This document shows positions 26,885 to 37,128 of a stretch of DNA of 64,000 nt, piece after piece. This DNA comes from Hydrogenophaga palleronii NBRC 102513. GTDB taxonomy: Bacteria; Pseudomonadota; Gammaproteobacteria; Burkholderiales; Burkholderiaceae_C. Each line of letters begins with the position of its first letter. Position 1 is the stretch's first letter. The notes beneath the pieces are model-generated. The model made no database searches. It had not been told where the DNA came from and saw nothing but the letters and a program-made list of their open reading frames with translations. The position numbers and the translations under genes were made by a program. The stretch covers positions 1 to 64,000 of the forward strand of contig NZ_BCTJ01000025.1 in NCBI RefSeq assembly GCF_001571225.1. Reading direction: 5' to 3'.

Positions 26885-27955
26885 ATGCGGCTGCTCGCGC
26901 TGGCGCTGACGCTGTGTGGCGCGGCCGCGCTTGCCACACCGCAGACAGCCCATACCGACCAGGCACTGCGCCAGGCCTACGAGCGGCCACCGGCCGAATG
27001 GCCCGCCGCCACCACGGACCCGGGCGTGGCCTTCGTGGAGCTGGGCGCGCTGGCCGCCGCACCCGCGCCCGCCACGGCACACGAAGCCCAACTGGCACGG
27101 TTGGGCCGACAACTCTTCTTCGACCCGCGCCTCTCGGCCGATGGCCGCGTGTCCTGCGCCAGCTGCCACCGCCCCGACCAGGGCTGGACCGTGCACGGCC
27201 CCACGGCCACCGGCGTGGCAGGCCAGGCCGGCCGGCGCAACCCACCCGGCTTGCAGGACGTGGCCAGCCGCCCGCACTGGGCCTGGGACGGCGCCAGCGG
27301 CTCGCTGGCCTCGCAATCGCTGCGCCCGCTGACCGACCCGCGCGAGATGGGCAACCCCTCGCTGGCGGCGGTGTGGACGCGCATCTCGCAGGCACCCGAA
27401 TACGCCACGCTCGCACGCGGCGCCAACGCCTCACCCGCGCGGCTGGGCGAAGCCCTGGCGGCGTTCCAGCGCACGCTGCACACACGCAGCCGCTTCGACC
27501 GTTTCGTGCAGGGCGACCACCGCGCCCTCAGCGACCAGGCGGTGCGTGGCCTGCACCTGTTCCGCACCCAGGCACGTTGTGCCAACTGCCACTTCGGCCC
27601 GACGTTCAGCGACGGCCGCTTCCACAACCTGGGCATCGCCTTTTTCGGCGAACCCTCGCAAGACCTGGGGCGCTACGCCGTCAGCGGGCAGTGCGAGGAC
27701 GTGGGGCGCTTCCGCACCCCCAGCCTGCGCCAGGTGGCGCGCACCGCGCCCTACATGCACCACGGCCTGTTCGATTCCCTGGCCGGTGTGCTCCAGCTCT
27801 ACCAGCGCGGCGGCGGCGACCCGCGCAACAGCCGCGCCGGCGTGCGCGAACACCCGCTGTACCGCTGCGCCACACAGGTCTCGCCGCACCTGCAGCCGCT
27901 GCATTTGAAGGCCGAAGACATCGCGGCACTGCTCGTTTTCCTGCAGGCGCTGTGA
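26885..27955 (+). CDS. Di-haem cytochrome c peroxidase / MauG family protein
   Basis: 356-aa periplasmic di-haem protein. The signal peptide is about 17 residues (MRLLALALTLCGAAALA). Two haem c motifs are CASCH (VSCASCHRPDQGW) and CANCH (ARCANCHFGPTFSDGRFHNLG). GRFRTPSLRQVARTAPYMHHG is the conserved C-terminal segment of CcpA/MauG proteins. Such enzymes reduce peroxide or oxidise protein side chains. No methylamine dehydrogenase genes are nearby. It is 8 bp after the binding-protein gene. Confidence 0.87.
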   Translation: MRLLALALTLCGAAALATPQTAHTDQALRQAYERPPAEWPAATTDPGVAFVELGALAAAPAPATAHEAQLARLGRQLFFDPRLSADGRVSCASCHRPDQGWTVHGPTATGVAGQAGRRNPPGLQDVASRPHWAWDGASGSLASQSLRPLTDPREMGNPSLAAVWTRISQAPEYATLARGANASPARLGEALAAFQRTLHTRSRFDRFVQGDHRALSDQAVRGLHLFRTQARCANCHFGPTFSDGRFHNLGIAFFGEPSQDLGRYAVSGQCEDVGRFRTPSLRQVARTAPYMHHGLFDSLAGVLQLYQRGGGDPRNSRAGVREHPLYRCATQVSPHLQPLHLKAEDIAALLVFLQAL

Positions 27956-28099
27956 GGGCGCCGCACCGCACGGCGGCGGTGGTGGCGAAGGCGCATTGGA
28001 TGGCATTTTCTGAACAATGAATCCCGCCCGCGAGGGCTGACCGCGCGTGTGCCGCTGCCTAGACTGGCTGCTCCTTCCATCACATTCAGAGAGAAACAC

Positions 28100-28873
28100 A
28101 TGGCAGACCATTCCATCAAGGGCAAAGTGGTGCTCATCGCCGGCGGTGCCAAGAACCTGGGCGGCCTGCTGGCCCGGGACTTCGCCCAACACGGCGCCAA
28201 GGCCGTGGCCATCCACTACAACAGCGCGGCCACCAAAGCCGACGCCGACGCCACCGTGGCCGCCGTCAAGGCCGCTGGTGCGCAGGCCGCGGCCATCCAG
28301 GCCGACCTCACCACCGCCGGCGCGGTCGAGCGCCTGTTCAACGACACCATCGCCCTCGTGGGCCGGCCCGACATCGCCATCAACACCGTGGGCAAGGTGC
28401 TCAAGAAGCCGATGGCCGACATCAGCGAAGCCGAGTACGACGAGATGACGAACGTGAACGCCAAGTCGGCCTTCTTCTTCATCAAGGAAGCGGGCAAACA
28501 CGTCAACGACAACGGCAAGGTCTGCACGCTGGTGACCTCACTGCTCGGCGCCTTCACGCCCTTCTACGCCGCCTACGCCGGCACCAAGGCGCCGGTGGAG
28601 CACTACACGCGTGCCGCGGCCAAGGAGTTCGGCGCGCGCGGCATCTCGGTGACCGCCGTCGGCCCGGGTCCGATGGACACGCCCTTCTTCTACGGCCAGG
28701 AAAGCACCGACGCCCAGGCGTACCACAAGAGCGCGGCCGCACTCTCGCCCAGCTCCAAGACCGGCCTGACCGACATCGAGGATGTGGTGCCCTTCATCCG
28801 CCACCTGGTGAGCGACGGCTGGTGGATCACCGGCCAGACCATCCTCATCAACGGCGGCTACACCACCAAGTGA
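28100..28873 (+). CDS. Short-chain dehydrogenase/reductase (SDR)
   Basis: 257-aa classical SDR. The cofactor motif reads VVLIAGGAKNLGGLLARDF, a variant of TGxxxGxG; catalytic Tyr and Lys are in YAGTK, and Ser is probably in LVTSLLGAF. The C-terminus GQTILINGGYTTK is standard. The start ATG 28100 follows GAGAGAAAC. The downstream small membrane-protein gene is 10 bp away. The substrate is unknown. Confidence 0.87.
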   Translation: MADHSIKGKVVLIAGGAKNLGGLLARDFAQHGAKAVAIHYNSAATKADADATVAAVKAAGAQAAAIQADLTTAGAVERLFNDTIALVGRPDIAINTVGKVLKKPMADISEAEYDEMTNVNAKSAFFFIKEAGKHVNDNGKVCTLVTSLLGAFTPFYAAYAGTKAPVEHYTRAAAKEFGARGISVTAVGPGPMDTPFFYGQESTDAQAYHKSAAALSPSSKTGLTDIEDVVPFIRHLVSDGWWITGQTILINGGYTTK

Positions 28874-28883
28874 GGGCTGCGCG

Positions 28884-29153
28884 ATGCACATGGCCCTGGT
28901 GATCGTCGCCGGCCTGCTCCTGCTGGCCGTGTTCCTCATGTTCGGCTGGCTGTGGGGCGCGAGCGCAGCGGGCGTGGCGCTGGCGGGCAAGGTGTTCGTG
29001 CCCGTCTGGTTGCTGGTGGCGGCAGCCAACCTGTGGGTGGGCGTGGCGCACGCGGGCTACACCGTGCGGGAGGAACTGCCCATTCTGCTGCTGGTGTTCG
29101 CCGTGCCGGCCATTGCGGCCGGCGTGGCCGTCTGGCAACTCAGCCGCGCCTGA
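28884..29153 (+). CDS. Small membrane protein, probably three helices
   Basis: 89-aa hydrophobic protein with three likely membrane segments: residues about 3-25 (VIVAGLLLLAVFLMFGWLWG), 32-52 (VALAGKVFVPVWLLVAAANL) and 66-85. It starts 10 bp after the SDR stop and ends 35 bp before a LysR gene. No family is recognised with confidence. Confidence 0.72.
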   Translation: MHMALVIVAGLLLLAVFLMFGWLWGASAAGVALAGKVFVPVWLLVAAANLWVGVAHAGYTVREELPILLLVFAVPAIAAGVAVWQLSRA

Positions 29154-29188
29154 TACCGGGAACGCAAGCCATGGGCTAAATTCCGCCC

Positions 29189-30097
29189 ATGGACAAGATC
29201 GACCAGTACCGGGTGTTCGTTCAGGTGGCCGAGATGCACAGCTTCATCAAGGCTGCACACGCGCTGGACCTGCCACGCGCCTCGGTATCGGCCGCCATCC
29301 AGCAGCTCGAATCCAGCCTGGGCACGCGCCTGCTGCACCGCACCACCCGCCAGGTGCAGCCCACCGCCGACGGCCTGCAACTGCTGGAACGCGTGCGCGC
29401 CTTGCTGGCCGACGCCGAAGACATCGAGCAACTGTTCCTCACCAGCCAGCGCAAGGTGTCGGGCCGCCTCAAGGTGGACATGCCCAGCCGCATTGCCCGG
29501 CGCCTGGTGGCACCGGCCCTGCCGGGTTTTCTGCGCCGTTTTCCACGCCTGCAGGTGTCGCTCGGCTCCTCCGACCGCACCATCGACCTGGTGCAAGACG
29601 GTGTGGATTGCGCAGTGCGCTTCGGCAACCTGCATGACAGCAGCATGATCCTGCGCCCGCTCGGGCACGTGGCGCTGATCAACTGCGCCAGCCCCGACTA
29701 CCTGAAGGAACACGGCGTGCCCGTGCACCCGGACGGGCTGGCGCAACGGCACTGGGCGGTGGGTTATGCCTCGCCCTCCACCGGCCGGGAGCTGCCCTGG
29801 GAACAACCGGCAGCCGCCGGCCAGGCCAATGCGTTCCTGATGCCCAGCCGTGTGCTGGTCAACAACGCAGAGAGCTACATCGCCTGCTGCGCCGCCGGCA
29901 TGGGCCTGATCCAGATTCCCCGCTTCGACGTGCAGCACCTGCTGGACCGCGGGCAACTGGTCGAGGTCATGCCGGGGTTTCGTGCCGCCAGCATGCCGGT
30001 GTCGCTGATCTACCCGCACCGCAAACAGCGTTCACGGCGACTGGCCGCCTTTGTCGACTGGTTCGAGGCCCTGATGCAGCCGCATCTGGAGCCCTGA
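29189..30097 (+). CDS. LysR-family regulator
   Basis: 302-aa LysR regulator. The HTH is YRVFVQVAEMHSFIKAAHALDLPRASVSAAIQQLESSLGTRLLHRTTRQV, of the common CrgA/DmlR-like subgroup. The effector domain follows (GRLKVDMPSRIARRLVAPALPGFL). It lies downstream of the SDR and small membrane protein genes, which may be its targets. Confidence 0.88.
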   Translation: MDKIDQYRVFVQVAEMHSFIKAAHALDLPRASVSAAIQQLESSLGTRLLHRTTRQVQPTADGLQLLERVRALLADAEDIEQLFLTSQRKVSGRLKVDMPSRIARRLVAPALPGFLRRFPRLQVSLGSSDRTIDLVQDGVDCAVRFGNLHDSSMILRPLGHVALINCASPDYLKEHGVPVHPDGLAQRHWAVGYASPSTGRELPWEQPAAAGQANAFLMPSRVLVNNAESYIACCAAGMGLIQIPRFDVQHLLDRGQLVEVMPGFRAASMPVSLIYPHRKQRSRRLAAFVDWFEALMQPHLEP

Positions 30098-30106
30098 CAC
30101 CCAGCG

Positions 30107-30138
30107 CGCCCAGACGCCCAGACGCCCAGGCGTTCAGG
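30107..30138. repeat. Four tandem 8-bp units between convergent genes
   Basis: Units are CGCCCAGA, CGCCCAGA, CGCCCAGG and CGTTCAGG. The last unit contains the stop codon of the convergent monooxygenase gene. It is a short slippage-prone repeat with no evident function. Confidence 0.6.
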
Positions 30139-31486
30139 CAGCGAGCCGCGCGCCGCTGGCGTGGCGGCTGACCGGGCGCTCCAGCCCGAGGTTCTCGCGC
30201 AGCGTCGTGCCCTCGTAGGCGGTGCGGAACAGGCCACGCCGTTGCAGCTCGGGAACCACCAGATCAACAAACTCGTTGAGCGAAGCCGGCAGCACCGGCG
30301 GCATCACGTTGAAGCCGTCGGCAGCACCGTTTTCAAACCACTCCTGCATGCGGTCGGCAATCGTCTGCGGCGTGCCGATTACCACCCAGTGCCCGCGCGC
30401 GCCGGCCAGGTACTCGTACAACTGGCGCACCGTGAAGCGCTCGCGCCGCGCCAGTTCGATCACCACGTGCGCGCGGCTGTTGATGCCCTTGGGCGGCTCG
30501 GGGTAGTACGGCGGCGGCGCATCCAGGTTCCAGCGGTGCAGGTCTTCGTCGGGCCAGTACGGCACCAGGGTGCTCAGGCCCACCGAGGGGTGGATCAGCG
30601 CCTGCAGCTCGGCCCACTTGGCCTGCGCTTCTTCTTCCGTGCGGCCGATCACCGGCGAGATGCCGGGCAGCACCAGCAGTTGCTCGGGGCGGCGGCCGTA
30701 TTTGGCCATGCGGTCCTTCACGTCCTTGTAGAAAGCCTGCGCCTCGCCCAGGCTGGTCCAGGCGGTGAAGATCGCCTCGGCGGTGGCGGCCGCCAGCTCC
30801 TTGCCGTCTTCCGACGAACCGGCCTGCACGATCACCGGGTGGCCCTGGCGCGAACGCTCCAGGTTCAGCGGCCCCTTCACCTTCAGGTATTTGCCGATGT
30901 GGTTGAGCTCGTGCAGCTTCGACGGGTGGAAATACACGCCGCTCTCGCGGTCGCGCACGAAGGCGTCGTCGTCGAAGCTGTCCCACAGGCCTTTGACCAC
31001 GTCGACGAACTCGGTCGCCTTGGCGTAGCGCTCGCCCGGCGAGGGGTGCGCGTCGAGGCCGAAGTTGCCGTGCACGCTGTCGTTGCTGGTGGTCACCACG
31101 TTCCAGGCCGCACGCCCCTTGCTGATGTGGTCGAGCGAGGCGAACTTGCGCGCCAGCAGGTAGGGGTCTTCGTAGGTGGTGGAGGCGGTGGCGACGAAGC
31201 CGATGTGTTTTGTCACCGCCGACAGCGCGGCCCACAGCGTGACCGGCTCGAAGTGCGAGATGCGGCCCTGGCGGCTGAACGACTCGTCGTCGCCCGTGCC
31301 CCAGATGCCCGGGCTGTCGGCCACGAAGACCTGGTCGAACAGGCCGCGTTCGGCGGTCTGCGCGACCTCGATGTAGTGGTCGATGTTGGTGCCCGAGTCG
31401 ATCTGCGAACCCGGGTGCCGCCAGGCCGCCACGTGGTGGCCGGTGGCCATGATGAAGGCGCCGAGGCGCAGTTGTTTGTTGCCCAT
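30134..31486 (-). CDS. NtaA/SnaA/DszA-family FMN-dependent monooxygenase (second)
   Basis: 450-aa paralogue of the protein at 2985-4352, with the same hallmarks: QLRLGAFIMATGHHVAAWRHPGS, KFASLDHISKGRAAWNVVTTSNDS and GAADGFNVMPPVLP. The start is ATG 31486 (MGNKQLRLG); the frame continues open upstream but only antisense to the rhodanese and acetyltransferase genes. It is divergent from the encapsulin operon, with a 376-bp shared upstream region. A role in releasing sulfur from an organosulfur compound is plausible. No flavin reductase gene is adjacent. Confidence 0.86.
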   Translation of the reverse strand: MGNKQLRLGAFIMATGHHVAAWRHPGSQIDSGTNIDHYIEVAQTAERGLFDQVFVADSPGIWGTGDDESFSRQGRISHFEPVTLWAALSAVTKHIGFVATASTTYEDPYLLARKFASLDHISKGRAAWNVVTTSNDSVHGNFGLDAHPSPGERYAKATEFVDVVKGLWDSFDDDAFVRDRESGVYFHPSKLHELNHIGKYLKVKGPLNLERSRQGHPVIVQAGSSEDGKELAAATAEAIFTAWTSLGEAQAFYKDVKDRMAKYGRRPEQLLVLPGISPVIGRTEEEAQAKWAELQALIHPSVGLSTLVPYWPDEDLHRWNLDAPPPYYPEPPKGINSRAHVVIELARRERFTVRQLYEYLAGARGHWVVIGTPQTIADRMQEWFENGAADGFNVMPPVLPASLNEFVDLVVPELQRRGLFRTAYEGTTLRENLGLERPVSRHASGARLAA

Positions 31487-31542
31487 GAAGGTGTGCTTAC
31501 GGTTGGATGGAAGCACGCAATTTAGAAGCGGGCACGCGATGC

Positions 31543-31590
31543 GCCAACGAAACAAAGCGCATATCCATAGCCGTTCTGCTTCGTTGCCGC
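31543..31590 (+). promoter_or_regulatory. Candidate sulfur-limitation promoter box before the encapsulin operon
   Basis: AACGAAACAAA (31546-31556) matches exactly a sequence before sbp (39143-39153). CATAGCCGTTCTGCTTCG near 31566-31583 resembles CATAGTCGTTTGCTTCTC before lsfA. CATATC lies between the two halves. The arrangement resembles bipartite CysB-type sites. It is about 280-320 bp before the rhodanese start, leaving a long leader. Confidence 0.5.
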
Positions 31591-31636
31591 CGTGTGGCGC
31601 GGTGCCTAGCATCGGTGCACCAGTGTTTGAAAAAAA

Positions 31637-31720
31637 CGGACTGGTCCGGCCGATGCGGGGGCATGTTGAGAACCCTGGTTGTCTCCTGGGGGGGAGGATT
31701 GCATCGGCCGGTTTTTTTTT
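31637..31720 (+). terminator. Structured leader / terminator-like attenuator before the encapsulin operon
   Basis: CCGGCCGATGC (31646-31656) and GCATCGGCCGG (31701-31711) form a perfect 11-bp stem, followed directly by nine Ts (31712-31720). The 44-nt loop holds a nested hairpin (GAGAACC/GGTTGTCTC). A competing hairpin, CGGAC-TG-GTCCG (31637-31648), overlaps the left arm. No + strand gene ends nearby, so this is in the leader of the downstream operon. Attenuation is inferred. Confidence 0.55.
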
Positions 31721-31862
31721 GGACTCGTGATGGTGCGCCCACGGATGAGTTCGTAATGAAGAAACAAATAAACAATGGTTTGTGTGTGGAGGAAGCGCTT
31801 TTAGAGTGCTTTGCATGCCCGGCGCAACCGGCGCGGGCTTCACACACGAAAGGTTTATCCAG

Positions 31863-32330
31863 ATGACGGTCGCCACCGAATCCCCCGCCTCGCTCGACGC
31901 CCTGGCGGGCATTGAACAGGCCGCACGCGCCGCCGGGCAGAAATACGCCGGCAGCGTGCCACCCCAGCTGGCGTGGTCCCTGTTTGCAGCCGGCGACGCC
32001 AGGCTGGTGGACGTGCGCAGCGCCGAGGAGCGCAAGTTCGTCGGCCATGTGCCCGACAGCATCCACGTGCCCTGGGCCACCGGCACCAGCCTCACCCGCA
32101 ACCCGCGTTTCGTGCGCGAGCTTGAAGCCAAGACCGGCAAGGACGCGCGCATCCTGCTGCTGTGCCGCAGCGGCAAGCGCTCGGCCCTGGCGGCCGAAGC
32201 GGCGGCCGCGGCCGGCTTCACGCAGGTGTTCAACGTGCTCGAAGGTTTTGAGGGCGAGATCGACGCACACCACCACCGCGGCGACCAGGACGGCTGGCGC
32301 TTCCACGGACTGCCGTGGCAACAAGATTGA
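31863..32330 (+). CDS. Rhodanese-like sulfurtransferase of the encapsulin operon
   Basis: 155-aa single-domain rhodanese. The active-site loop is CRSGKRS with catalytic Cys101, typical of sulfur-transferring rhodaneses; DVRSAEERKFVGHVPDSIHVPW is the conserved N-terminal part. It could carry persulfide sulfur to or from the cysteine desulfurase encoded further down. First gene of the four-gene operon; the acetyltransferase starts 10 bp later. Rhodaneses are known companions of Family 2A encapsulins. Confidence 0.9.
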   Translation: MTVATESPASLDALAGIEQAARAAGQKYAGSVPPQLAWSLFAAGDARLVDVRSAEERKFVGHVPDSIHVPWATGTSLTRNPRFVRELEAKTGKDARILLLCRSGKRSALAAEAAAAAGFTQVFNVLEGFEGEIDAHHHRGDQDGWRFHGLPWQQD

Positions 32331-32340
32331 CGAGCCCGCC

Positions 32341-33288
32341 ATGTCCGATTCCCTGGAACGAACCGGCGAGCCCCGCGCCTCGCTGTTTGACCTGCAACAG
32401 GTGGTGCGCGGCCTGGCCGATGTGCGCCAGCGCTGGCGCATCGCGCAGAAACGCTCGCGCGAACCCGGTGGGCGCGAGCTGCCGTCGCGCGATGCGCTGT
32501 CGGCCATCGTGGACGGCCTGCGTGGCGCGCTGTTTCCCATGCGCCTGGGCCCGCTGGACTTGCGCCAGGAGAGCGAAGACTTCTACATCGGCCACACGCT
32601 CGACGCCGCGCTGCACGCCCTGTTCGGCCAGGTGCGGCTGGAGCTGCGGCACCAGCAGCGCCACACCGGTGCCGCCGACGAAGCGGCCATCGAACAACAG
32701 GCACGCACCCTGGTGCGCGACTTCGCGCACAGCCTGCCCGCCATCCGCGAGTTGCTCGACAGCGACGTGGTGGCGGCCTTCGAAGGCGACCCCGCCGCGC
32801 GCAGTGTGGACGAGGTGCTGCTCTGCTACCCCGGCATCCAGGCCATGATCCACCACCGCGTGGCGCACCGCCTGTACGAACTGGGTGCGCCGCTGCTCGC
32901 GCGCATCGTGGCCGAGCTGGCACACGGCGCGACCGGCATCGACATCCACCCGGGCGCCTCCATCGGCGCGGGCTTCTTCATCGACCACGGCACCGGCGTG
33001 GTGATCGGCGAGACCGCGGTGATCGGCCAGCGCGTGCGCGTGTACCAGGCCGTCACGCTCGGTGCCAAACGTTTCCCCACCGACGAGAACGGCCACCTCA
33101 GCAAGGGGCTGGCGCGGCATCCGCTGGTGGAAGACGACGTGGTGATCTACGCCGGTGCCACCGTGCTCGGGCGCGTGACCATCGGGCGCGGCGCCACCAT
33201 CGGCGGCAACCTCTGGGTCACGCACGACGTGGCACCCGGCGCCAACCTGAGCCAGGCTCGATCCAGGGAGGTCAACACCAACCCCTGA
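32341..33288 (+). CDS. epsC: Serine O-acetyltransferase, EpsC/SrpH type
   Basis: 315-aa left-handed beta-helix acetyltransferase that makes O-acetylserine, the acceptor for sulfide in cysteine synthesis. A helical N-terminal part runs to about residue 195; hexapeptide repeats follow (IDIHPGASIGAGFFIDHGTGVVIGETAVIGQ, VTIGRGATIGGNLWV). The long N-terminus matches EpsC/SrpH rather than E. coli CysE. It lies between the rhodanese and encapsulin genes. In cyanobacteria srpH and the srpI shell gene are likewise neighbours under sulfur control. O-acetylserine is also the usual coinducer of CysB. Confidence 0.9.
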   Translation: MSDSLERTGEPRASLFDLQQVVRGLADVRQRWRIAQKRSREPGGRELPSRDALSAIVDGLRGALFPMRLGPLDLRQESEDFYIGHTLDAALHALFGQVRLELRHQQRHTGAADEAAIEQQARTLVRDFAHSLPAIRELLDSDVVAAFEGDPAARSVDEVLLCYPGIQAMIHHRVAHRLYELGAPLLARIVAELAHGATGIDIHPGASIGAGFFIDHGTGVVIGETAVIGQRVRVYQAVTLGAKRFPTDENGHLSKGLARHPLVEDDVVIYAGATVLGRVTIGRGATIGGNLWVTHDVAPGANLSQARSREVNTNP

Positions 33289-33405
33289 TCGACCGCCGCA
33301 CCCCGCCCCACCCCTTCACCCATCCCTTTTTTCGCGTCGCTCGCAGCGCACGCGCCGGGTTTCCTTTGCCTCTCGTTTTCAACCCATCCCTGTTCCGGAG
33401 TCTTC

Positions 33406-34309
33406 ATGTCTGACCACACCCCCTCTCAGCTTGCGCTGAGCGACAACGCCGCACGGCAACTGGCGAACGCCACCAAGACCGCACCCGTGCTGTCCACCAT
33501 CAGCCCGCGCTGGCTGACCCACCTGCTGCAATGGCAGCCGGTGGAAGCCGGCATCTACCGCCTGAACAAGGTGAAGAACCCGCAAGACGTGGAAGTGCTG
33601 TGCGCCAAACGCGACGAGAGCGAACTGCCCTCCACCTTCGTGGACTACGAAGAAGCCCCGCGCGAGTACTTCCTGAACGCGGTGTCCACCGTGCTGGACG
33701 TGCACACCCGCGTGTCCGACCTGTACAGCAGCCCGCACGACCAGATCAAGGAACAGCTGCGCCTGACGATCGAGACGATCAAGGAGAAGCAGGAAAGCGA
33801 GCTGATCAACAACGCCGACTACGGCCTGCTCGCCAGCGTGCACCCCGACCAGATCGTCTACCCGCTCACCGGCGCGCCCACGCCCGACGACCTCGACGAG
33901 TTGCTCACCAAGGTGTGGAAAGAACCCGCCTTCTTCCTGACCCACCCGCTGGCCATCGCCGCCTTTGGCCGTGAGTGCACGCGCCGTGGCGTGCCGCCGC
34001 CGACCGTGAGCCTGTTCGGCTCCCAGTTCCTGACCTGGCGCGGCATCCCGCTGATTCCCAGCGACAAGGTGCCGGTGGCCGATGGCAAGACCAAGATCAT
34101 CCTGCTGCGCGTGGGCGACAAGCGCCAGGGCGTGGTCGGCCTCTACCAGCCCGGTCTGGCGGGTGAACAGAGCCCGGGCCTGTCGGTGCGCTTCATGGGC
34201 ATCAACCGCAGTGCCATCGCCTCGTACCTGATCTCGCTGTACTGCTCGCTGGCGGTGCAGACCGAAGACGCGCTGGCGGTGCTGGAAGACGTTGAAGTGG
34301 GCAAGTTCC

Positions 34310-34335
<26 letters not shown>
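33406..34335 (+). CDS. srpI: Family 2A encapsulin shell protein (SrpI-like)
   Basis: 309-aa HK97-fold shell protein of the SrpI/Family 2A type, close to the usual family length. Family signatures visible: LHVHTRVSD-like segment (VLDVHTRVSDLYSSPHDQIKEQLRLTIETIKEKQESELINN), PLTGAPTPDDLDELLTKVWKEPAFFLTHPLAIAAFGRECTRRGVPPPTV and FGSQFLTWRGIPLIPSDKVP. No insertion of the CRP/cNMP-binding type (Family 2B) is present. Such proteins assemble into roughly 60-subunit compartments that enclose a cysteine desulfurase and are linked to sulfur storage. GGAG lies 10 bp before the ATG. The 3' end overlaps the desulfurase gene by 26 bp. Confidence 0.93.
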
Positions 34336-36178
<1,843 letters not shown>

Positions 36179-36194
36179 GCGGCTGCAGTACCGC

Positions 36195-36238
36195 AAGCCA
36201 GGGTTCGACCACGGTCGGGCCCTGGCTTTCTTTTTTTG
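36195..36238 (+). terminator. Intrinsic terminator of the encapsulin operon
   Basis: AAGCCAGGG (36195-36203) pairs with CCCTGGCTT (36220-36228) around a GACC/GGTC inner stem, followed by TCTTTTTTT. It lies 17 bp after the desulfurase stop and marks the operon end. Confidence 0.85.
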
Positions 36239-36335
36239 TGATGGCAGGGTGCACCGGCGATGTTCCCCGATGGCTCACTCAGCAAACCACTCGCCCGCAC
36301 AATCAACGCCGTCACAGCCCCGGAGAAACCACACC

Positions 36336-37100
36336 ATGACATGGTCAGCCCGCACGTACTCGGTGTTTGAACAGGAACGCACGCGCCCGGTGCGAGATCT
36401 GGTCGCCGCCATCCCCACGCAGACCACACGCACCGCCGTTGACCTCGGTTGCGGCCCGGGCAACTCCACCGAGGTGCTGGCCGCGCGTTACCCGCAGGCC
36501 GAGGTGAGCGGTGTGGACAGCTCCGACGACATGGTGGCCGCTGCGCGCCAGCGTTTGCCCGGCCTGGCCTTTGAGCTGGCCGACATCGCCACATGGCACG
36601 CCACCCGGCCGTGTGACGTGATCCTGGCCAATGCCTCACTGCAGTGGCTGCCCGACCACGCCACGCTCTACCCGCGCCTGGTGGCGCAACTGGCCGAGGG
36701 CGGCAGCCTCGCCGTGCAGACGCCGGACAACCTGGAAGAGCCCGCGCACCGGCTCGCGCGCGAGGTCGCGGCCAGCGGCCCCTGGGCACACAAGATCGCC
36801 GGCGTGCGCCACCCGCCGCGGCACGAAGCGGCGTTTTACTACCAGCTGCTGCAGCCGCACTGCAGCACGGTGGACGTCTGGCGCACCACCTACTTTCACC
36901 CCCTGGCCGGCGGGCCGGCGGCGGTGGTGGAGTGGTTCAAGGGATCGGCGCTGCGGCCCTTCATGGCGCCGCTGGACGAGACCGAAAAGGCCGCTTTCCT
37001 GGAGCGTTATCTGGCGGCCGTCACCGAGGCCTATCCCGCGTTGCCGAATGGCACGGTGCTGCTGCCCTTCCCCCGGCTGTTCATCGTGGCCACGCGCTGA
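36336..37100 (+). CDS. tam: Trans-aconitate 2-methyltransferase
   Basis: 254-aa SAM-dependent methyltransferase close to E. coli Tam, which methylates spontaneously formed trans-aconitate. SAM motif I is AVDLGCGPGNST; then VSGVDSSDDMVAAARQR, ANASLQWLPDH and the C-terminal LFIVATR typical of Tam. CGGAG is upstream of ATG 36336. It comes after the encapsulin-operon terminator, so it is a separate unit, convergent with the cupin gene. Confidence 0.87.
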   Translation: MTWSARTYSVFEQERTRPVRDLVAAIPTQTTRTAVDLGCGPGNSTEVLAARYPQAEVSGVDSSDDMVAAARQRLPGLAFELADIATWHATRPCDVILANASLQWLPDHATLYPRLVAQLAEGGSLAVQTPDNLEEPAHRLAREVAASGPWAHKIAGVRHPPRHEAAFYYQLLQPHCSTVDVWRTTYFHPLAGGPAAVVEWFKGSALRPFMAPLDETEKAAFLERYLAAVTEAYPALPNGTVLLPFPRLFIVATR

Positions 37101-37128
37101 GCGCCCGGGCGCCTGAAGCGCTCTGGCC

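Noticed and set aside
25809-27485. Upstream extension of the binding-protein frame
   Set aside because: The frame is open across the divergent gene pair, but the signal peptide and ribosome site fix the start at 25808.
26885-27955. MauG as part of a methylamine dehydrogenase cluster
   Set aside because: No mauA, mauB, mauE or mauD homologues are nearby. Only the di-haem family assignment is kept.
30107-30138. Short CRISPR-like array
   Set aside because: The units are 8 bp, directly adjacent and without spacers; it is a simple tandem repeat.
31487-32923. Upstream extension of the second monooxygenase frame
   Set aside because: It runs antisense through the rhodanese and acetyltransferase genes. 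The family N-terminus begins at 31486.
36195-36238. Leader structure for the methyltransferase gene
   Set aside because: It follows the desulfurase stop directly and has a canonical stem and T-run, so it is best read as the terminator of the encapsulin operon.
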